Made by a program: the position numbers and the translations under genes. From the NCBI GenBank assembly GCA_944383545.1, contig CALWPY010000001.1, forward strand, positions 327,899 to 391,898: a DNA stretch of 64,000 nt. The letters are read 5' to 3'. Shown here in pieces: positions 27,072 to 34,871 of the stretch; positions within the stretch are counted from its first letter, which is position 1, and the number at the start of each line of letters is the position of its first letter. Under the pieces are notes generated by a model. The model searched no databases. It was not told where the DNA came from and saw only the letters and a list, made by a program, of their open reading frames with translations. This DNA is from an uncultured Lachnospiraceae bacterium. Lineage in GTDB: Bacteria; Bacillota; Clostridia; Lachnospirales; Lachnospiraceae.

Positions 27072-28247
27072 GTGATATTGGAAGCGTTATTCAAAATTAT
27101 ATATGAAATAATAGATGACACAGTTGATGTCGATGAAATTGTTAAGAAAGAAGAGATAAAGGATGTTGATTTAACAGAATTGATACAGATAACAGATCAA
27201 CAAATTACTGAGTTTCTTAATGAAAAAATATCCGATAAAGAAAAAAATAATTTAGTATTTAAAGTGTTTCAAAAATTAAAAATAGATCAATCTATTGAAG
27301 AAATAACCGATGAAGTTGAAAATGAGGAAAGAGAACAAAGAAAAAAATTGGTTCTTGACTTATTTGATAAAATTGTAGAACCAGATGAAATCGAGATTAC
27401 GGATAACGATGTGTGTATTAAATACAATTTTGGTGCAAGTAGTAAATTGAAAAATAAGATTGATGAAATCAATAAATGGAATAGAGATAATGTTATAGAA
27501 ACCATATCAAGGGAATTAAAAGTACCAGTAGAAAATATAACATTAGTTGATAGTGTAAGTAGTTATATTGAATTTATTAGTAATTTTGATGAAAACAACT
27601 ATGTGTCAAGAGGACAGAAGAATTGTAAATTTAAGTTAGAACCATCTCTACATAGAATATATAATGATAGTTTTCAATTGCATTCTTCACAATACGAATC
27701 TGCATTTAAGCAACGTATACTATATTACGATGAAACTACAGAAAAAAAGAATGCTGAAGAATTGAGAGCATATGGGCAGCATTATGGCTTACCAACTAAT
27801 TATTTGGATTTTACGGAAGCACATTTGATTTCGTTACTTTTCGCGGTTGAAGATTTTGAATATACAGATAATCATTCCATTGTATACTTTGTTGATGCGT
27901 TATCGTATAATCGTGATAATGTTAAAGCAGAAAGGAAATTGGTAGACTTTTCTGATGATGAAATGAAGGCATCTTTAGAAAGAGAGTATTCAGATAAATC
28001 ATATTTTATAAGGGTTGGGAATTGCAACGAACGAATACATTTTCAAAAGGGATGTTTTTTAAGAGTTGAGCATAGAGATACACTTGATAGAATGTTTGAA
28101 AAGTATACAAAGATTGCAATAATTGATAAGGATTGTAAAGAAAATATTTTAAAAGAGTTATTTAAATTAGGTATAACTTTTGAAAACATTTATCCTGATA
28201 AGGATAACATGGTGAGAACAATAAAATTTATCAAAGAACATATGTAA
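27072..28247 (+). CDS. FRG-domain protein
   Basis: The N-terminal 150 residues are acidic and lysine-rich with no known fold visible. The FRG domain then runs from about SYIEFISNFDENNYVSRGQ, where arginine and glycine follow the aromatic pattern, through the LEPSLHR block, the AYGQHYGLPTNYLDFTEA core and LLFAVEDF. FRG proteins are scattered in defence islands and their biochemical activity is unknown to me. The start is GTG 27072, seven bases after GGAGGG; the frame before it overlaps this site. Base composition is clearly more AT-rich than the R-M genes, which suggests separate acquisition. It is spaced 12 bases from the DUF262 gene. Confidence 0.85.
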   Translation: MILEALFKIIYEIIDDTVDVDEIVKKEEIKDVDLTELIQITDQQITEFLNEKISDKEKNNLVFKVFQKLKIDQSIEEITDEVENEEREQRKKLVLDLFDKIVEPDEIEITDNDVCIKYNFGASSKLKNKIDEINKWNRDNVIETISRELKVPVENITLVDSVSSYIEFISNFDENNYVSRGQKNCKFKLEPSLHRIYNDSFQLHSSQYESAFKQRILYYDETTEKKNAEELRAYGQHYGLPTNYLDFTEAHLISLLFAVEDFEYTDNHSIVYFVDALSYNRDNVKAERKLVDFSDDEMKASLEREYSDKSYFIRVGNCNERIHFQKGCFLRVEHRDTLDRMFEKYTKIAIIDKDCKENILKELFKLGITFENIYPDKDNMVRTIKFIKEHM

Positions 28248-28259
28248 GGAGAGAACAAT

Positions 28260-29477
28260 ATGCAGTTACCATTAGATGTTGAATATACAAGACCTTTAAT
28301 ATCTATTCAGGATATGGTGAATTTTATAGATAAAGGTGAAAGATATTTAAAGAGGGCTAGCGAAGAATTAAATGAGGAGGAAGAATTGGAATTTTTGCAA
28401 GGTATTATTTTGAGTCCGGATTACCAGAGGGAATATCGTTCAAAGGCAAAAGAGGAAAGCTCAATAATTGAATCAATTATTGTTGGAATTCCAATTCCTG
28501 AAATTTTTCTTGTAAGAACAGGTAGCAACGGAATTCAGTTGAGGCATGTTATGGATGGACAACATAGGCTGACGGCTATATATAGATTTGTAAAGGATAA
28601 GTTTGCACTGACTGAACTTGAATTATTGAAAGAAAATGAAGATTTTAAAAATAAGAAATTTTCACAATTGAGTAAGGAAATTAAGTTTAGAATTCTAAGC
28701 AGTCATTTGTCAGTGCTTGAATTTGAAGCATTTTCCAATGATGATATGGAGATTGAACTTTTTAAAAGATATAATCGTAATACTAAGCCGTTGGAAAAAC
28801 ACGAAATATCGATGGCAACTTTTTATTCAAAAACAAGCTTATATATAACAAATTTCCTTAACCATAATATTGAAAACCAAGATAAGGAAATGTTGGCGAA
28901 AAAACTGATAAAAATATATAATGTTACCACTGACAGAAAGAACAAACAACGTAACCATCAGGAATTATGCATTATATTTAGCATTATTAATGATGGACCT
29001 AATGTTATGTATAAAGATGGTGTAGAAATAGCTGATAAATATTTGGAAAAACAAGCAAATGCATATAAAGATGGAGAAAATAGTGACCTTCAGAAGATTA
29101 AGAATACATTTAATAAGTTTAACATGTTTGTTATAAAATTGTCTGAATTTGTTGAGTATCCATTTTCGAGTGCAATATTTAAAGGAGAGGATAAGCGGTC
29201 CGTTAAATTTCATACAGGAGTATCAATGGTTTTGGCAACAATCTTTTACTATTTTGATATAGATATGAATAGTCCATTTTTGTTAGAAGAAGTACAGGAT
29301 ATAATGAGAAGTAGTCCGCTTGGGGATGAAACGTACAATGCATCAAGTACAAATATGCGAAATGTTATGAATTATTTATATATAAAAAATGAAGTATTTG
29401 ATAAGGAGTATAAATCGATGAAATATAAAGGAAATATTTCATCAGACATCATTGCGGTATTAAATAAGACTGAATGA
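28260..29477 (+). CDS. DUF262-domain protein (ParB/GmrS-like)
   Basis: The N-terminal half is a DUF262 domain: SPDYQREYRSKAKEESSIIES, IPIPEIFLV, the nucleotide-binding DGQHRLTAIYRF and ELFKRYNRNTKPLEKHEI. The fold is the ParB/sulfiredoxin-like NTPase seen in type IV restriction proteins (GmrS). The C-terminal half is helical, without the HNH (DUF1524) nuclease signature that GmrD-like partners carry. It follows the FRG gene by 12 bases with GGAGAG as ribosome site, and shares its AT-rich composition. Together they look like a two-gene module; the nuclease, if any, is not obvious. Confidence 0.88.
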   Translation: MQLPLDVEYTRPLISIQDMVNFIDKGERYLKRASEELNEEEELEFLQGIILSPDYQREYRSKAKEESSIIESIIVGIPIPEIFLVRTGSNGIQLRHVMDGQHRLTAIYRFVKDKFALTELELLKENEDFKNKKFSQLSKEIKFRILSSHLSVLEFEAFSNDDMEIELFKRYNRNTKPLEKHEISMATFYSKTSLYITNFLNHNIENQDKEMLAKKLIKIYNVTTDRKNKQRNHQELCIIFSIINDGPNVMYKDGVEIADKYLEKQANAYKDGENSDLQKIKNTFNKFNMFVIKLSEFVEYPFSSAIFKGEDKRSVKFHTGVSMVLATIFYYFDIDMNSPFLLEEVQDIMRSSPLGDETYNASSTNMRNVMNYLYIKNEVFDKEYKSMKYKGNISSDIIAVLNKTE

Positions 29478-29506
29478 TAATTTTATCGAGAAGGAAATTG
29501 TAAATT

Positions 29507-29524
29507 TGATACCCAAATGATACC
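29507..29524 (+). repeat. Right paired TGATACC repeat, probable integrase arm site
   Basis: TGATACC-CAAA-TGATACC has the same 11-base period and orientation as the pair at 17601-17618. It lies 29 bases after the last cargo gene and marks the right edge of the element. Confidence 0.55.
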
Positions 29525-29645
29525 TGAAATTTTGAAAACTGAAAATAATAAAGAGAAATAGACGAGAAGACGCTGCTTTCGAAAGCAAAAATCGACTCAA
29601 ACACAGGAAATAACTTAACCTGTAGGGAGTTCGAGTGACGGATAA

Positions 29646-29715
29646 AAATGCCGAAAACCTGTATTTATGCGGGTTTCCGGCATTTGTTTTACAAAATGGC
29701 TCTACTTTGGCTCTA
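29646..29715. terminator. Strong hairpin terminator followed by paired TGGCTCTA repeats
   Basis: AAATGCCG/CGGCATTT with an inner AAACC/GGGTTT stem (29646-29685) is followed by T residues. Directly after it TGGCTCTA occurs twice (29697-29704 and 29708-29715), again with an 11-base period like the TGATACC pairs. The hairpin may be the original terminator behind the integration site; the TGGCTCTA pair may be an arm site of another integrase. An additional palindrome GCTTTCGAAAGC is at 29575-29586. Confidence 0.5.
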
Positions 29716-29750
29716 TTTGTGGGATAGAGTGGGAAGGAGAAAGCAAAATT

Positions 29751-30269
29751 ATGTCATTAGGATTGAAACGTGGAACAGTACAACTTGAACCACATAATAA
29801 ACAGTGGGAAGAGGTTGCTGTTCAAACAATTGAAAAATTAAAAGCTATATTAGGCGAAGATGCTATTGATATACAGCATATAGGAAGTACAGTGATACCA
29901 GCGATTAAGGCAAAGCCAATTATTGATATTGCTGTTGGAGCTGATGATTTCAATCAAGTATTGTTGCATAATGAGCAGTTGCAGCAAGAAGGAATTGTTT
30001 ATCGTGGCTCGGATGTGGAACACCAGCTGCTTTATGTAATGGGTGATATGGAAAATGATACGAGGACACACCATATTCATGTTGTGAAATGGAACGGAAC
30101 TGAGTGGAAGAATTACATTTATTTTAGGAATTATCTTAATTCTAATGAGAATGCGGCTTTACAGTATCAGCAGCTAAAGGAAGAACTGGAAAGAAAGTAT
30201 GCAGATGATAGAATAGCTTATACCAAAGGAAAGCAGGATATGATAGATAATATCTTGAATTGTAAATAA
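29751..30269 (+). CDS. GrpB-family nucleotidyltransferase-like protein
   Basis: The 172-residue protein belongs to the GrpB/UPF0157 family, which has a nucleotidyltransferase-like fold. Characteristic segments are VQLEPHNKQWEEVA, AIDIQHIGSTVIPAIKAKPIIDI, with the aspartate of the metal site, THHIHVV and FRNYLNSNENAALQYQQLKEEL. Function is not established; members are frequent beside GNAT acetyltransferases and resistance genes, as here. The ATG at 29751 follows GAAGGAG. The frame open before it runs through the terminator and repeats. A strong promoter follows the stop codon. Confidence 0.9.
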   Translation: MSLGLKRGTVQLEPHNKQWEEVAVQTIEKLKAILGEDAIDIQHIGSTVIPAIKAKPIIDIAVGADDFNQVLLHNEQLQQEGIVYRGSDVEHQLLYVMGDMENDTRTHHIHVVKWNGTEWKNYIYFRNYLNSNENAALQYQQLKEELERKYADDRIAYTKGKQDMIDNILNCK

Positions 30270-30273
30270 ATTG

Positions 30274-30302
30274 TTGACATGAGTAACTATTGGTAGTATA
30301 TT
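30274..30302 (+). promoter_or_regulatory. Promoter of attenuator 1
   Basis: TTGACA (30274-30279) and TATATT (30297-30302) with exactly 17 bases between them form a near-consensus promoter. Transcription would start about 20 bases before the leader peptide ribosome site. The same arrangement precedes attenuator 2. Confidence 0.85.
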
Positions 30303-30332
30303 TATTACCAAAATTACAAGGAGAGCATGCAA

Positions 30333-30395
30333 ATGAATCAGAACTTACATTCAAGACGTTATATGTACATGTATTATAGACGTATTGCGTTATAA
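30333..30395 (+). CDS. Leader peptide 1, tyrosine-rich, 20 residues
   Basis: A 20-codon reading frame follows AAGGAGA at nine bases. The product contains NLHSRR, then Y-M-Y-M-Y-Y, then RRI and ends in leucine. Its twin at 36758 shares the frame length, NLHSRR, the alternating methionines and RRI, but has aspartate in place of tyrosine at three positions. Codons 10-15 are TAT ATG TAC ATG TAT TAT. Such a codon cluster in a short leader followed by a terminator is the hallmark of ribosome-controlled attenuation. The gene controlled is the tandem GNAT. An in-frame ATG two codons earlier is too close to the ribosome site. Confidence 0.8.
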   Translation: MNQNLHSRRYMYMYYRRIAL

Positions 30396-30541
30396 GCTTT
30401 GCAAGGTTAATGCATTGACTTATAGCCGGTAGGTCTATTAGTCTAGTGCATAAAACCAGAATGTGAGTGATGTGTTAATATATATTACATCGTAAATTGG
30501 AATTATCGCACTGGACAATGAATGTTTGGTGCGATTTTTTT
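30396..30541 (+). promoter_or_regulatory. Transcription attenuator 1 with terminator
   Basis: After the leader stop, segment 2 (30411-30425) pairs with segment 3 (30435-30450), TGCATTGACTTATAG with CTATTAGTCTAGTGCA. GAATGTGAG (30459-30467) can pair with CTTACATTC inside the leader (30344-30352, codons 5-7). The terminator is TCGCACTGGACA (30506-30517) with TGTTTGGTGCGA (30523-30534) and seven T residues. Segment 3 GTCTAGTGC can alternatively pair with the terminator arm GCACTGGAC, which would form an antiterminator. All these pairings recur in attenuator 2 with different sequence. Confidence 0.75.
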
Positions 30542-30560
30542 GCGTGGAAGAGTGCATGGA

Positions 30561-31529
30561 ATGAGTGACTTAATTGAATTGAAATTGGTAACAGAAAAGG
30601 AAGCAGAATCTCTGCACAGACTACAGGTAGAAGCGTTTATGCCATTATATGAAAAATATCAAGATGATGATACAAGTCCGGCAAAAGAAAGCCTGAAAAG
30701 AGTAACAGAGAAGATTATTGAGGAAAATTCAGATTTTTACTTCATTGTGTTTCGTGGAGAAAAAGTTGGGGGTGTGAGAGTCAGATGGCATCAAGGCAAA
30801 AAGGTATATGAAAATGTTAATTGGATATCTCCTATTTTCATAATTCCCAAATTTCAAAATAAAGGGATTGCGAGCACGGTGATAGAACAATTATTTGATA
30901 TTTATCCAGATACAATAGAATGGCGTTTAGATACGATAAAGCAGGAAACAGGCAATTGCCATTTATACGAAAAATGCGGCTTTGTTAGAGTTGGCGAGGA
31001 TATAGTAGTAAATGAAAAGATGACATTGGTTGATTATGTAAAAAGCTGTATTAGAGTACGAAGATTTGAAGAAGAGGATGCAGATGAAGTTAGCAAGCTG
31101 ATTGTAAGGAATTTCTTAGAGGTCAATAGCAAGGATTATGGAATTGCAGTTATGGAGAAACTTGCAAAGGTTTATGATTCAGGGAAAGTTCTAAATATTG
31201 CCAACTATGCACATATGTATGTCTTTGAATGGAATGGTAAGATAGTTGGTACGGGATCGATTTCTAGTTTCTGGGGAAGTAAGACAGAAAGCATTTTGCT
31301 GACTATTTTTGTTTTGCCAGAATTTCATGGAAAAGGGATCGGAAGAAAAATCATAAATACATTGGAACAGGATGAGTTTTTTGTAAGAGCAACTCGTATT
31401 GAGATACCTGCATCTATTACAGCAACAGAATTTTACAGAAAATTTGGATATGATTATAAGAATGGTGTTAAGGAGTTGGATGAAGAATATCATTATAGAT
31501 TGGAGAAATTTAAGGAGGCAGGACAATGA
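30561..31529 (+). CDS. Tandem GNAT acetyltransferase under leader control
   Basis: The 322-residue protein contains two GNAT domains. The first (1-155) has IIPKFQNKGIASTVIEQLF as acetyl-CoA loop and the aromatic NCHLYEKCGFVRV end. The second (165-310) has VLPEFHGKGIGRKIINTL and ATEFYRKFGYDY. Acetyl transfer to a small molecule or peptide is expected. Its place directly behind an attenuator suggests a resistance or detoxification role; acetyltransferases are known to inactivate aminoacyl-nucleotide inhibitors, but that is only an analogy here. I start at ATG 30561 (GGAAGAG upstream); the earlier frame lies in the terminator. It overlaps the next gene by ATGA. Confidence 0.82.
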   Translation: MSDLIELKLVTEKEAESLHRLQVEAFMPLYEKYQDDDTSPAKESLKRVTEKIIEENSDFYFIVFRGEKVGGVRVRWHQGKKVYENVNWISPIFIIPKFQNKGIASTVIEQLFDIYPDTIEWRLDTIKQETGNCHLYEKCGFVRVGEDIVVNEKMTLVDYVKSCIRVRRFEEEDADEVSKLIVRNFLEVNSKDYGIAVMEKLAKVYDSGKVLNIANYAHMYVFEWNGKIVGTGSISSFWGSKTESILLTIFVLPEFHGKGIGRKIINTLEQDEFFVRATRIEIPASITATEFYRKFGYDYKNGVKELDEEYHYRLEKFKEAGQ

Positions 31530-31933
31530 AACATTTTTTACATTTGAATGATTTTTCAAAACAGGAAATTATTCATATATTTGAATTGGCGGATAAATTA
31601 AAAGCAAATAACGAAGAATGTGATTGGCTGAAGCGGAAAACGATTGTGTTATTTTTTCCGGAAAGTAGCATTAGAACGAGAGCTTCTTTTGAAAAGGGAA
31701 TAAAAATGTTGGGTGGAGATACAATTTTGTTTCCGCCGGAAACGCTTGACAAGAAAGAAGATATTAAGGATGTGATAGGATATCTTGAAAATTGGGCGGA
31801 TATGGTTATTGTCCGTCACAAGGATTTGTCGTTGATAGAGTATATGGCGGAGCATTCGCATATTCCAATTATAAATGCGATGACAGCCGTAAATCATCCA
31901 TGCGAGATATTAACAGATGTACTGGTATACTAA
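31526..31933 (+). pseudogene. Ornithine-carbamoyltransferase-like gene, 3' truncated
   Basis: The first 135 residues of a carbamoyltransferase are readable: KHFLHLNDFSKQEIIHIFELADKLK, the carbamoyl-phosphate loop as ESSIRTRASFEKG (normally S-T-R-T-R) and HPCEILTD corresponding to HPxQxLxD. The frame stops a few codons later at the left end of the IS3 element, leaving under half of the normal 310-330 residues; no continuation is found beyond the element. Start overlaps the tandem GNAT stop (ATGA), so both were leader-controlled. The T-to-I change in the loop may mark decay or a different substrate. Confidence 0.85.
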
Positions 31934-31993
31934 ATTGGTAACACCTCGTACGGATAATATGATAAAATATTATTATTCAAGGAGGGCATGCAA

Positions 31994-32233
31994 ATGTCAG
32001 TATATTACAACGAAGACTTCAAAATGGAAGTTGTGAAAGCTTATATGACCGGAGAAAAATCCACAGCAGCTATATCTGCTGAATATAATATTTCAAAAAC
32101 CACTGTTCGGGAATGGGCTAAGAAATACAGTGAAGAATGCCAATATAAAAATACCACTACTAATAAATCAGAAAATGATACTGCGCAGGAAATAAGAAGA
32201 TTAAATCAACTGTTAAAGGAAAAAGAAAAGTAG
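31994..32233 (+). pseudogene. IS3 orfA, ended early by a TAG codon
   Basis: The product is a helix-turn-helix DNA-binding protein: FKMEVVKAYMTGEKSTAAIS and EYNISKTTVREWAKKY, then a leucine-zipper-like EIRRLNQLLKEKEK. A TAG at 32231-32233 interrupts the frame; the next codons, IEFLKKAAAFFAKEID, are the normal end of IS3 orfA and run to a TAG at 32282. A slippery run of A residues (32248-32254) lies after this early stop, so production of the OrfAB fusion is probably blocked in this copy. ATG 31994 is set by GGAGGG seven bases upstream. Confidence 0.8.
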
Positions 32234-32283
32234 ATTGAGTTCTTAAAAAAAGCAGCGGCATTCTTCGCAAAGGAAATCGATTA

Positions 32284-33135
32284 GTGGTATATCGGTTTAT
32301 TGATGAAAACAGGGAATATTTTGGGTTAAGATGGCTATGCCGACATTTCGGTATTAGTCTTAATTGTTATTATAATTATCTTGAAGATAAAAAGGATGAC
32401 TATCATACGCAGCGTGAAGCCATTTACGAAAGGATTAAGTACATTTATTATAACAATAACAGAACTGTCGGACACAGAGCAATGCGTATTTTCTTAACAA
32501 GATATGGTATTCATCTTAGCAAAACTACAATTCATAAATATATGAACAAAGACCTTAATTTAGCTGCTGTTATTATGCGTAAGAATCCGGGTTATAAGGC
32601 TTGTAAAAAACACAGGATATTTGATAACTTACTTAAACAAAACTTCACTGTTAATGAAAAAAACAAAGTATGGTGTACTGATTTTACATATATGCGGCAA
32701 TCTAATGGACGCTTCAGATACAACTGTACGATTATTGATTTATACGACAGAGCCATTATTGCCTCTGTAAATGGAGATAATATAAATACAGAATCGGCAA
32801 TAGCTGCACTAACAAAGGCAATAGATACACAGAAACATCCTAAAGGTTTAATATTGCATTCTGACCAGGGAGTACAATTTGCCTCATATGATTTTGTTAA
32901 TTTCTGCAAAAACCATGATATTACGCAAAGTATGAGTAAAGCAGGCTGTCCATATGATAATGCACCAATGGAACGATACTATAATACATTTAAGAATTGC
33001 TTTTATTACAGATTTACATTTGAAAGTGCCGAAATGCTTGACGAAATGACAAAGTCATATGTCAATTGGTACAATTATGTAAGACCTCATTCTTACAACA
33101 AATATATGACACCAATGGAGGCACGCTTTAGTTAA
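32284..33135 (+). CDS. IS3 orfB, DDE transposase
   Basis: The 283-residue protein has the HTH_21 region (FGLRWLCRHFGISLNCYYNYL, GHRAMRIFL) and the rve integrase core. The DDE triad is visible: D in VWCTDFTYMRQ, D in ILHSDQGVQFAS, and E in APMERYYNTFKNCFYY. The ending YVNWYNYVRPHSYNKYMTPMEARFS is typical. The frame is -1 relative to orfA and normally is expressed by frameshifting. The catalytic part is intact, but see orfA for the early stop. Confidence 0.93.
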   Translation: MVYRFIDENREYFGLRWLCRHFGISLNCYYNYLEDKKDDYHTQREAIYERIKYIYYNNNRTVGHRAMRIFLTRYGIHLSKTTIHKYMNKDLNLAAVIMRKNPGYKACKKHRIFDNLLKQNFTVNEKNKVWCTDFTYMRQSNGRFRYNCTIIDLYDRAIIASVNGDNINTESAIAALTKAIDTQKHPKGLILHSDQGVQFASYDFVNFCKNHDITQSMSKAGCPYDNAPMERYYNTFKNCFYYRFTFESAEMLDEMTKSYVNWYNYVRPHSYNKYMTPMEARFS

Positions 33136-33179
33136 AATATTTCCGACCAAAGTGTTACCAAAAAGGTTGACTAGTACAC

Positions 33180-33416
33180 ATGGAAGTGATTCATAATATG
33201 GAACTGGAGGAAATGATTATTACGGTATATTCTGATGCTGATTTCTCCGATTGCCAATGTAAAATCGTGATTATGTATTACGAAAATGTTGCGACAATAT
33301 GCTACGACAAAATATCACTTTCTAAAAAAGAAGTGAAACAGCTTTGCTCTAAATGCTTTATTAAGTGGACGCATGAAATACATATTTGTGAACCGGAATG
33401 GTTCCTATACAATTAA
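33180..33416 (+). CDS. Small unknown protein
   Basis: This frame of 78 residues begins 19 bases after the IS right end. An internal ATG at 33198 could be the real start. The sequence, with five cysteines and many acidic residues (DADFSDCQCKIVIMYYENVATICYD, SKKEVKQLCSKCFIKW), is not recognised. It resembles the small acidic proteins of immunity-gene rows. A missing 5' part cut off by the IS is also possible. Confidence 0.45.
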   Translation: MEVIHNMELEEMIITVYSDADFSDCQCKIVIMYYENVATICYDKISLSKKEVKQLCSKCFIKWTHEIHICEPEWFLYN

Positions 33417-33487
33417 TTGGCTATGATGATGGCTGTGTATTTGGCGGGCATAATTTCAAGCATACTTAAGTATTCGGAGGCACCACA

Positions 33488-33820
33488 ATGATATATGACT
33501 TAGATATAATTGATTTTTCCAGACATGACAGATTAAAAAGAACTATTTATATGACCATCTATGATACTATAATAGAGGATATTGATCCACAGAAACATAA
33601 GCAATATCTGGATAATAAAATTGAATTGTATGTAAATTACATAATCGATAGAGAAATGTCTAAATACTTTTCGATAAGCGATGAGAAAGAAAAGAAATAT
33701 AAATACATAATTCAACTTATTTTAGACTTTGTTCCTGAACAGCAGTATTTGGACTATATCAAGGTTATAGATTCTCAGGTGCTCGAATATACATCTGGAC
33801 GTGTTCGAGTAACATGGTAG
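33488..33820 (+). CDS. Unknown small protein, possible immunity protein
   Basis: A GGAGG site seven bases before the ATG supports this 110-residue protein. It is helical and charged, with FSRHDRLKRTIYMTIYDTII near the start and YKYIIQLILDFVPEQQYLDYI near the end. I do not recognise the family. It is the second of a row of small plus-strand genes without obvious catalytic motifs, as in orphan immunity gene arrays. Confidence 0.55.
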   Translation: MIYDLDIIDFSRHDRLKRTIYMTIYDTIIEDIDPQKHKQYLDNKIELYVNYIIDREMSKYFSISDEKEKKYKYIIQLILDFVPEQQYLDYIKVIDSQVLEYTSGRVRVTW

Positions 33821-33859
33821 AATGAATATAAAATTAGTTGGACTTGAGGTGAAATAAAT

Positions 33860-34855
33860 ATGTCTGATGTAAATGACAGATATGTAATAGACCAAATGGG
33901 AATAGAAGATGAAAAGCTGGTGCTTATCATTGTTGATCCGATGGAATGGGGGTATTGTGTGCGGGAAAGTCATGCCCATATATTAAAGGATAAAATCAGT
34001 GATTATTTGCAATTTATAGACAGCGGACAAGCTGCAGAGTATCATAAAGATGAAGAATATAACAGAATTGTAATTCGTGTCGCTGCGAAATATTCTTACA
34101 GCAGGTATGGCTTGGATTTTCTTGAAAGATGCCAAAAATGGATTCAGGAAAACGGGAAGTTGTGTGAGCTTGAATGGACGCATTTATCAAAGGAAAATGG
34201 GGAAAAAACGGAGTTTCAGGACGGCTTTTCAGATGATTACATATATGAAGCGGACAAGATTTATCCGCGTATCAAAAAGAATTGGTCAAAAACTCCCGCT
34301 GAGACAGTCACGCTTATGGCTGCGAACAACAATTTTAATAATCAGAGTGGCGAAATACAGGAATACAATAATATCCCCATGTTTCGGATTTATGACAGCT
34401 ATATAATTACACTGATACAGGATATGGGCAGCACTTATATGTATCTGACCTATGACAATCTTCCGGAAGATACGTCCGCACAATTGCTTGAGAGCAAAGC
34501 GTTTGAAAACCTGTGCCGGGATATAACGTATCGCATGGTGGAATCAAAGGAAGCCGGAGTGTATGGACTGGTGGCTGGCGGAGATTTTGAAGCGGAGGCC
34601 TTGTGTCTGCCGGGTATATGGGAAGATTGCAGCGAGACATTGCAGGATGACTTGCTGATTGCAGTTCCGACGAAGGATATGGTGCTGTTTACAAGAGCAG
34701 GCAATAAAAAATCCATACGGAAAATGATAAAACAGGCGCATAAAATATTTGAAGAGTATCGAAAGGAAAGTCCGTTCCTGATTTTCAGCCGCGATGTTTT
34801 CTATTATAACAAAAGTACAAAAGAGATTGAAATCAATAAGAAATATCATGTTTGA
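33860..34855 (+). CDS. Two-domain protein: DUF6572-like plus DUF1444-like
   Basis: Residues 1-95 (VIDQMGIEDEKLVLIIVDPMEWG..., KISDYLQFIDSGQ) resemble the DUF6572 immunity-type domain. From about residue 140 to the end the pattern ETVTLMAANNNF, GLVAGGDFEAEALCLPGIW, DDLLIAVPTKDMVLFT and SRDVFYYNK resembles DUF1444/YtpQ-type proteins. The combination is unusual. No catalytic residues are evident; protection against a toxin is a guess from the first domain and from context. Domain names are by eye and moderate in certainty. GAGGTG lies before the ATG. Confidence 0.5.
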   Translation: MSDVNDRYVIDQMGIEDEKLVLIIVDPMEWGYCVRESHAHILKDKISDYLQFIDSGQAAEYHKDEEYNRIVIRVAAKYSYSRYGLDFLERCQKWIQENGKLCELEWTHLSKENGEKTEFQDGFSDDYIYEADKIYPRIKKNWSKTPAETVTLMAANNNFNNQSGEIQEYNNIPMFRIYDSYIITLIQDMGSTYMYLTYDNLPEDTSAQLLESKAFENLCRDITYRMVESKEAGVYGLVAGGDFEAEALCLPGIWEDCSETLQDDLLIAVPTKDMVLFTRAGNKKSIRKMIKQAHKIFEEYRKESPFLIFSRDVFYYNKSTKEIEINKKYHV

Positions 34856-34871
34856 AGACAAGGAGTATGGT

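Larger units (their letters stand above)
17601..29524. mobile_element. Integrative mobilizable element behind guaA, with defence cargo
   Basis: The unit of about 11.9 kb carries, in order, excisionase, tyrosine integrase, MobC-like protein, AAA ATPase, TnpV, a repeat array, an oriT-like fold and a MobV relaxase, then a restriction and abortive-infection cargo, all on the plus strand. Paired TGATACC-N4-TGATACC repeats mark both edges (17601-17618 and 29507-29524). No conjugation apparatus (T4SS, coupling protein) is visible, so it would need a helper for transfer. Exact attL and attR core sequences could not be identified by eye, so the ends are approximate. Confidence 0.8.
31935..33161 (+). 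mobile_element. IS3-family (IS150-like) insertion sequence
   Basis: The element is 1.23 kb with imperfect inverted ends: TTGGTAACAC at 31935-31944 and GTGTTACCAA at 33152-33161, similarity extending to CGGA about 20 bases in. It has two overlapping-frame genes, orfA and orfB. AAA is found on both outer sides and may be the target duplication. It separates the carbamoyltransferase fragment from the orphan-gene row. Confidence 0.88.

Noticed and set aside
29560-29650. Possible tRNA or tmRNA 3' end at the integration edge
   Set aside because: A GAGTTCGAGT stretch resembles a T-loop, but flanking arms do not pair and no anticodon arm or CCA is seen.
30317-31996. Similar ribosome-site sequence before leader peptide 1 and IS3 orfA (GCATGCAAATG)
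   Set aside because: Similarity stops directly after the start codon, and leader 2 differs there, so a shared origin is not needed.
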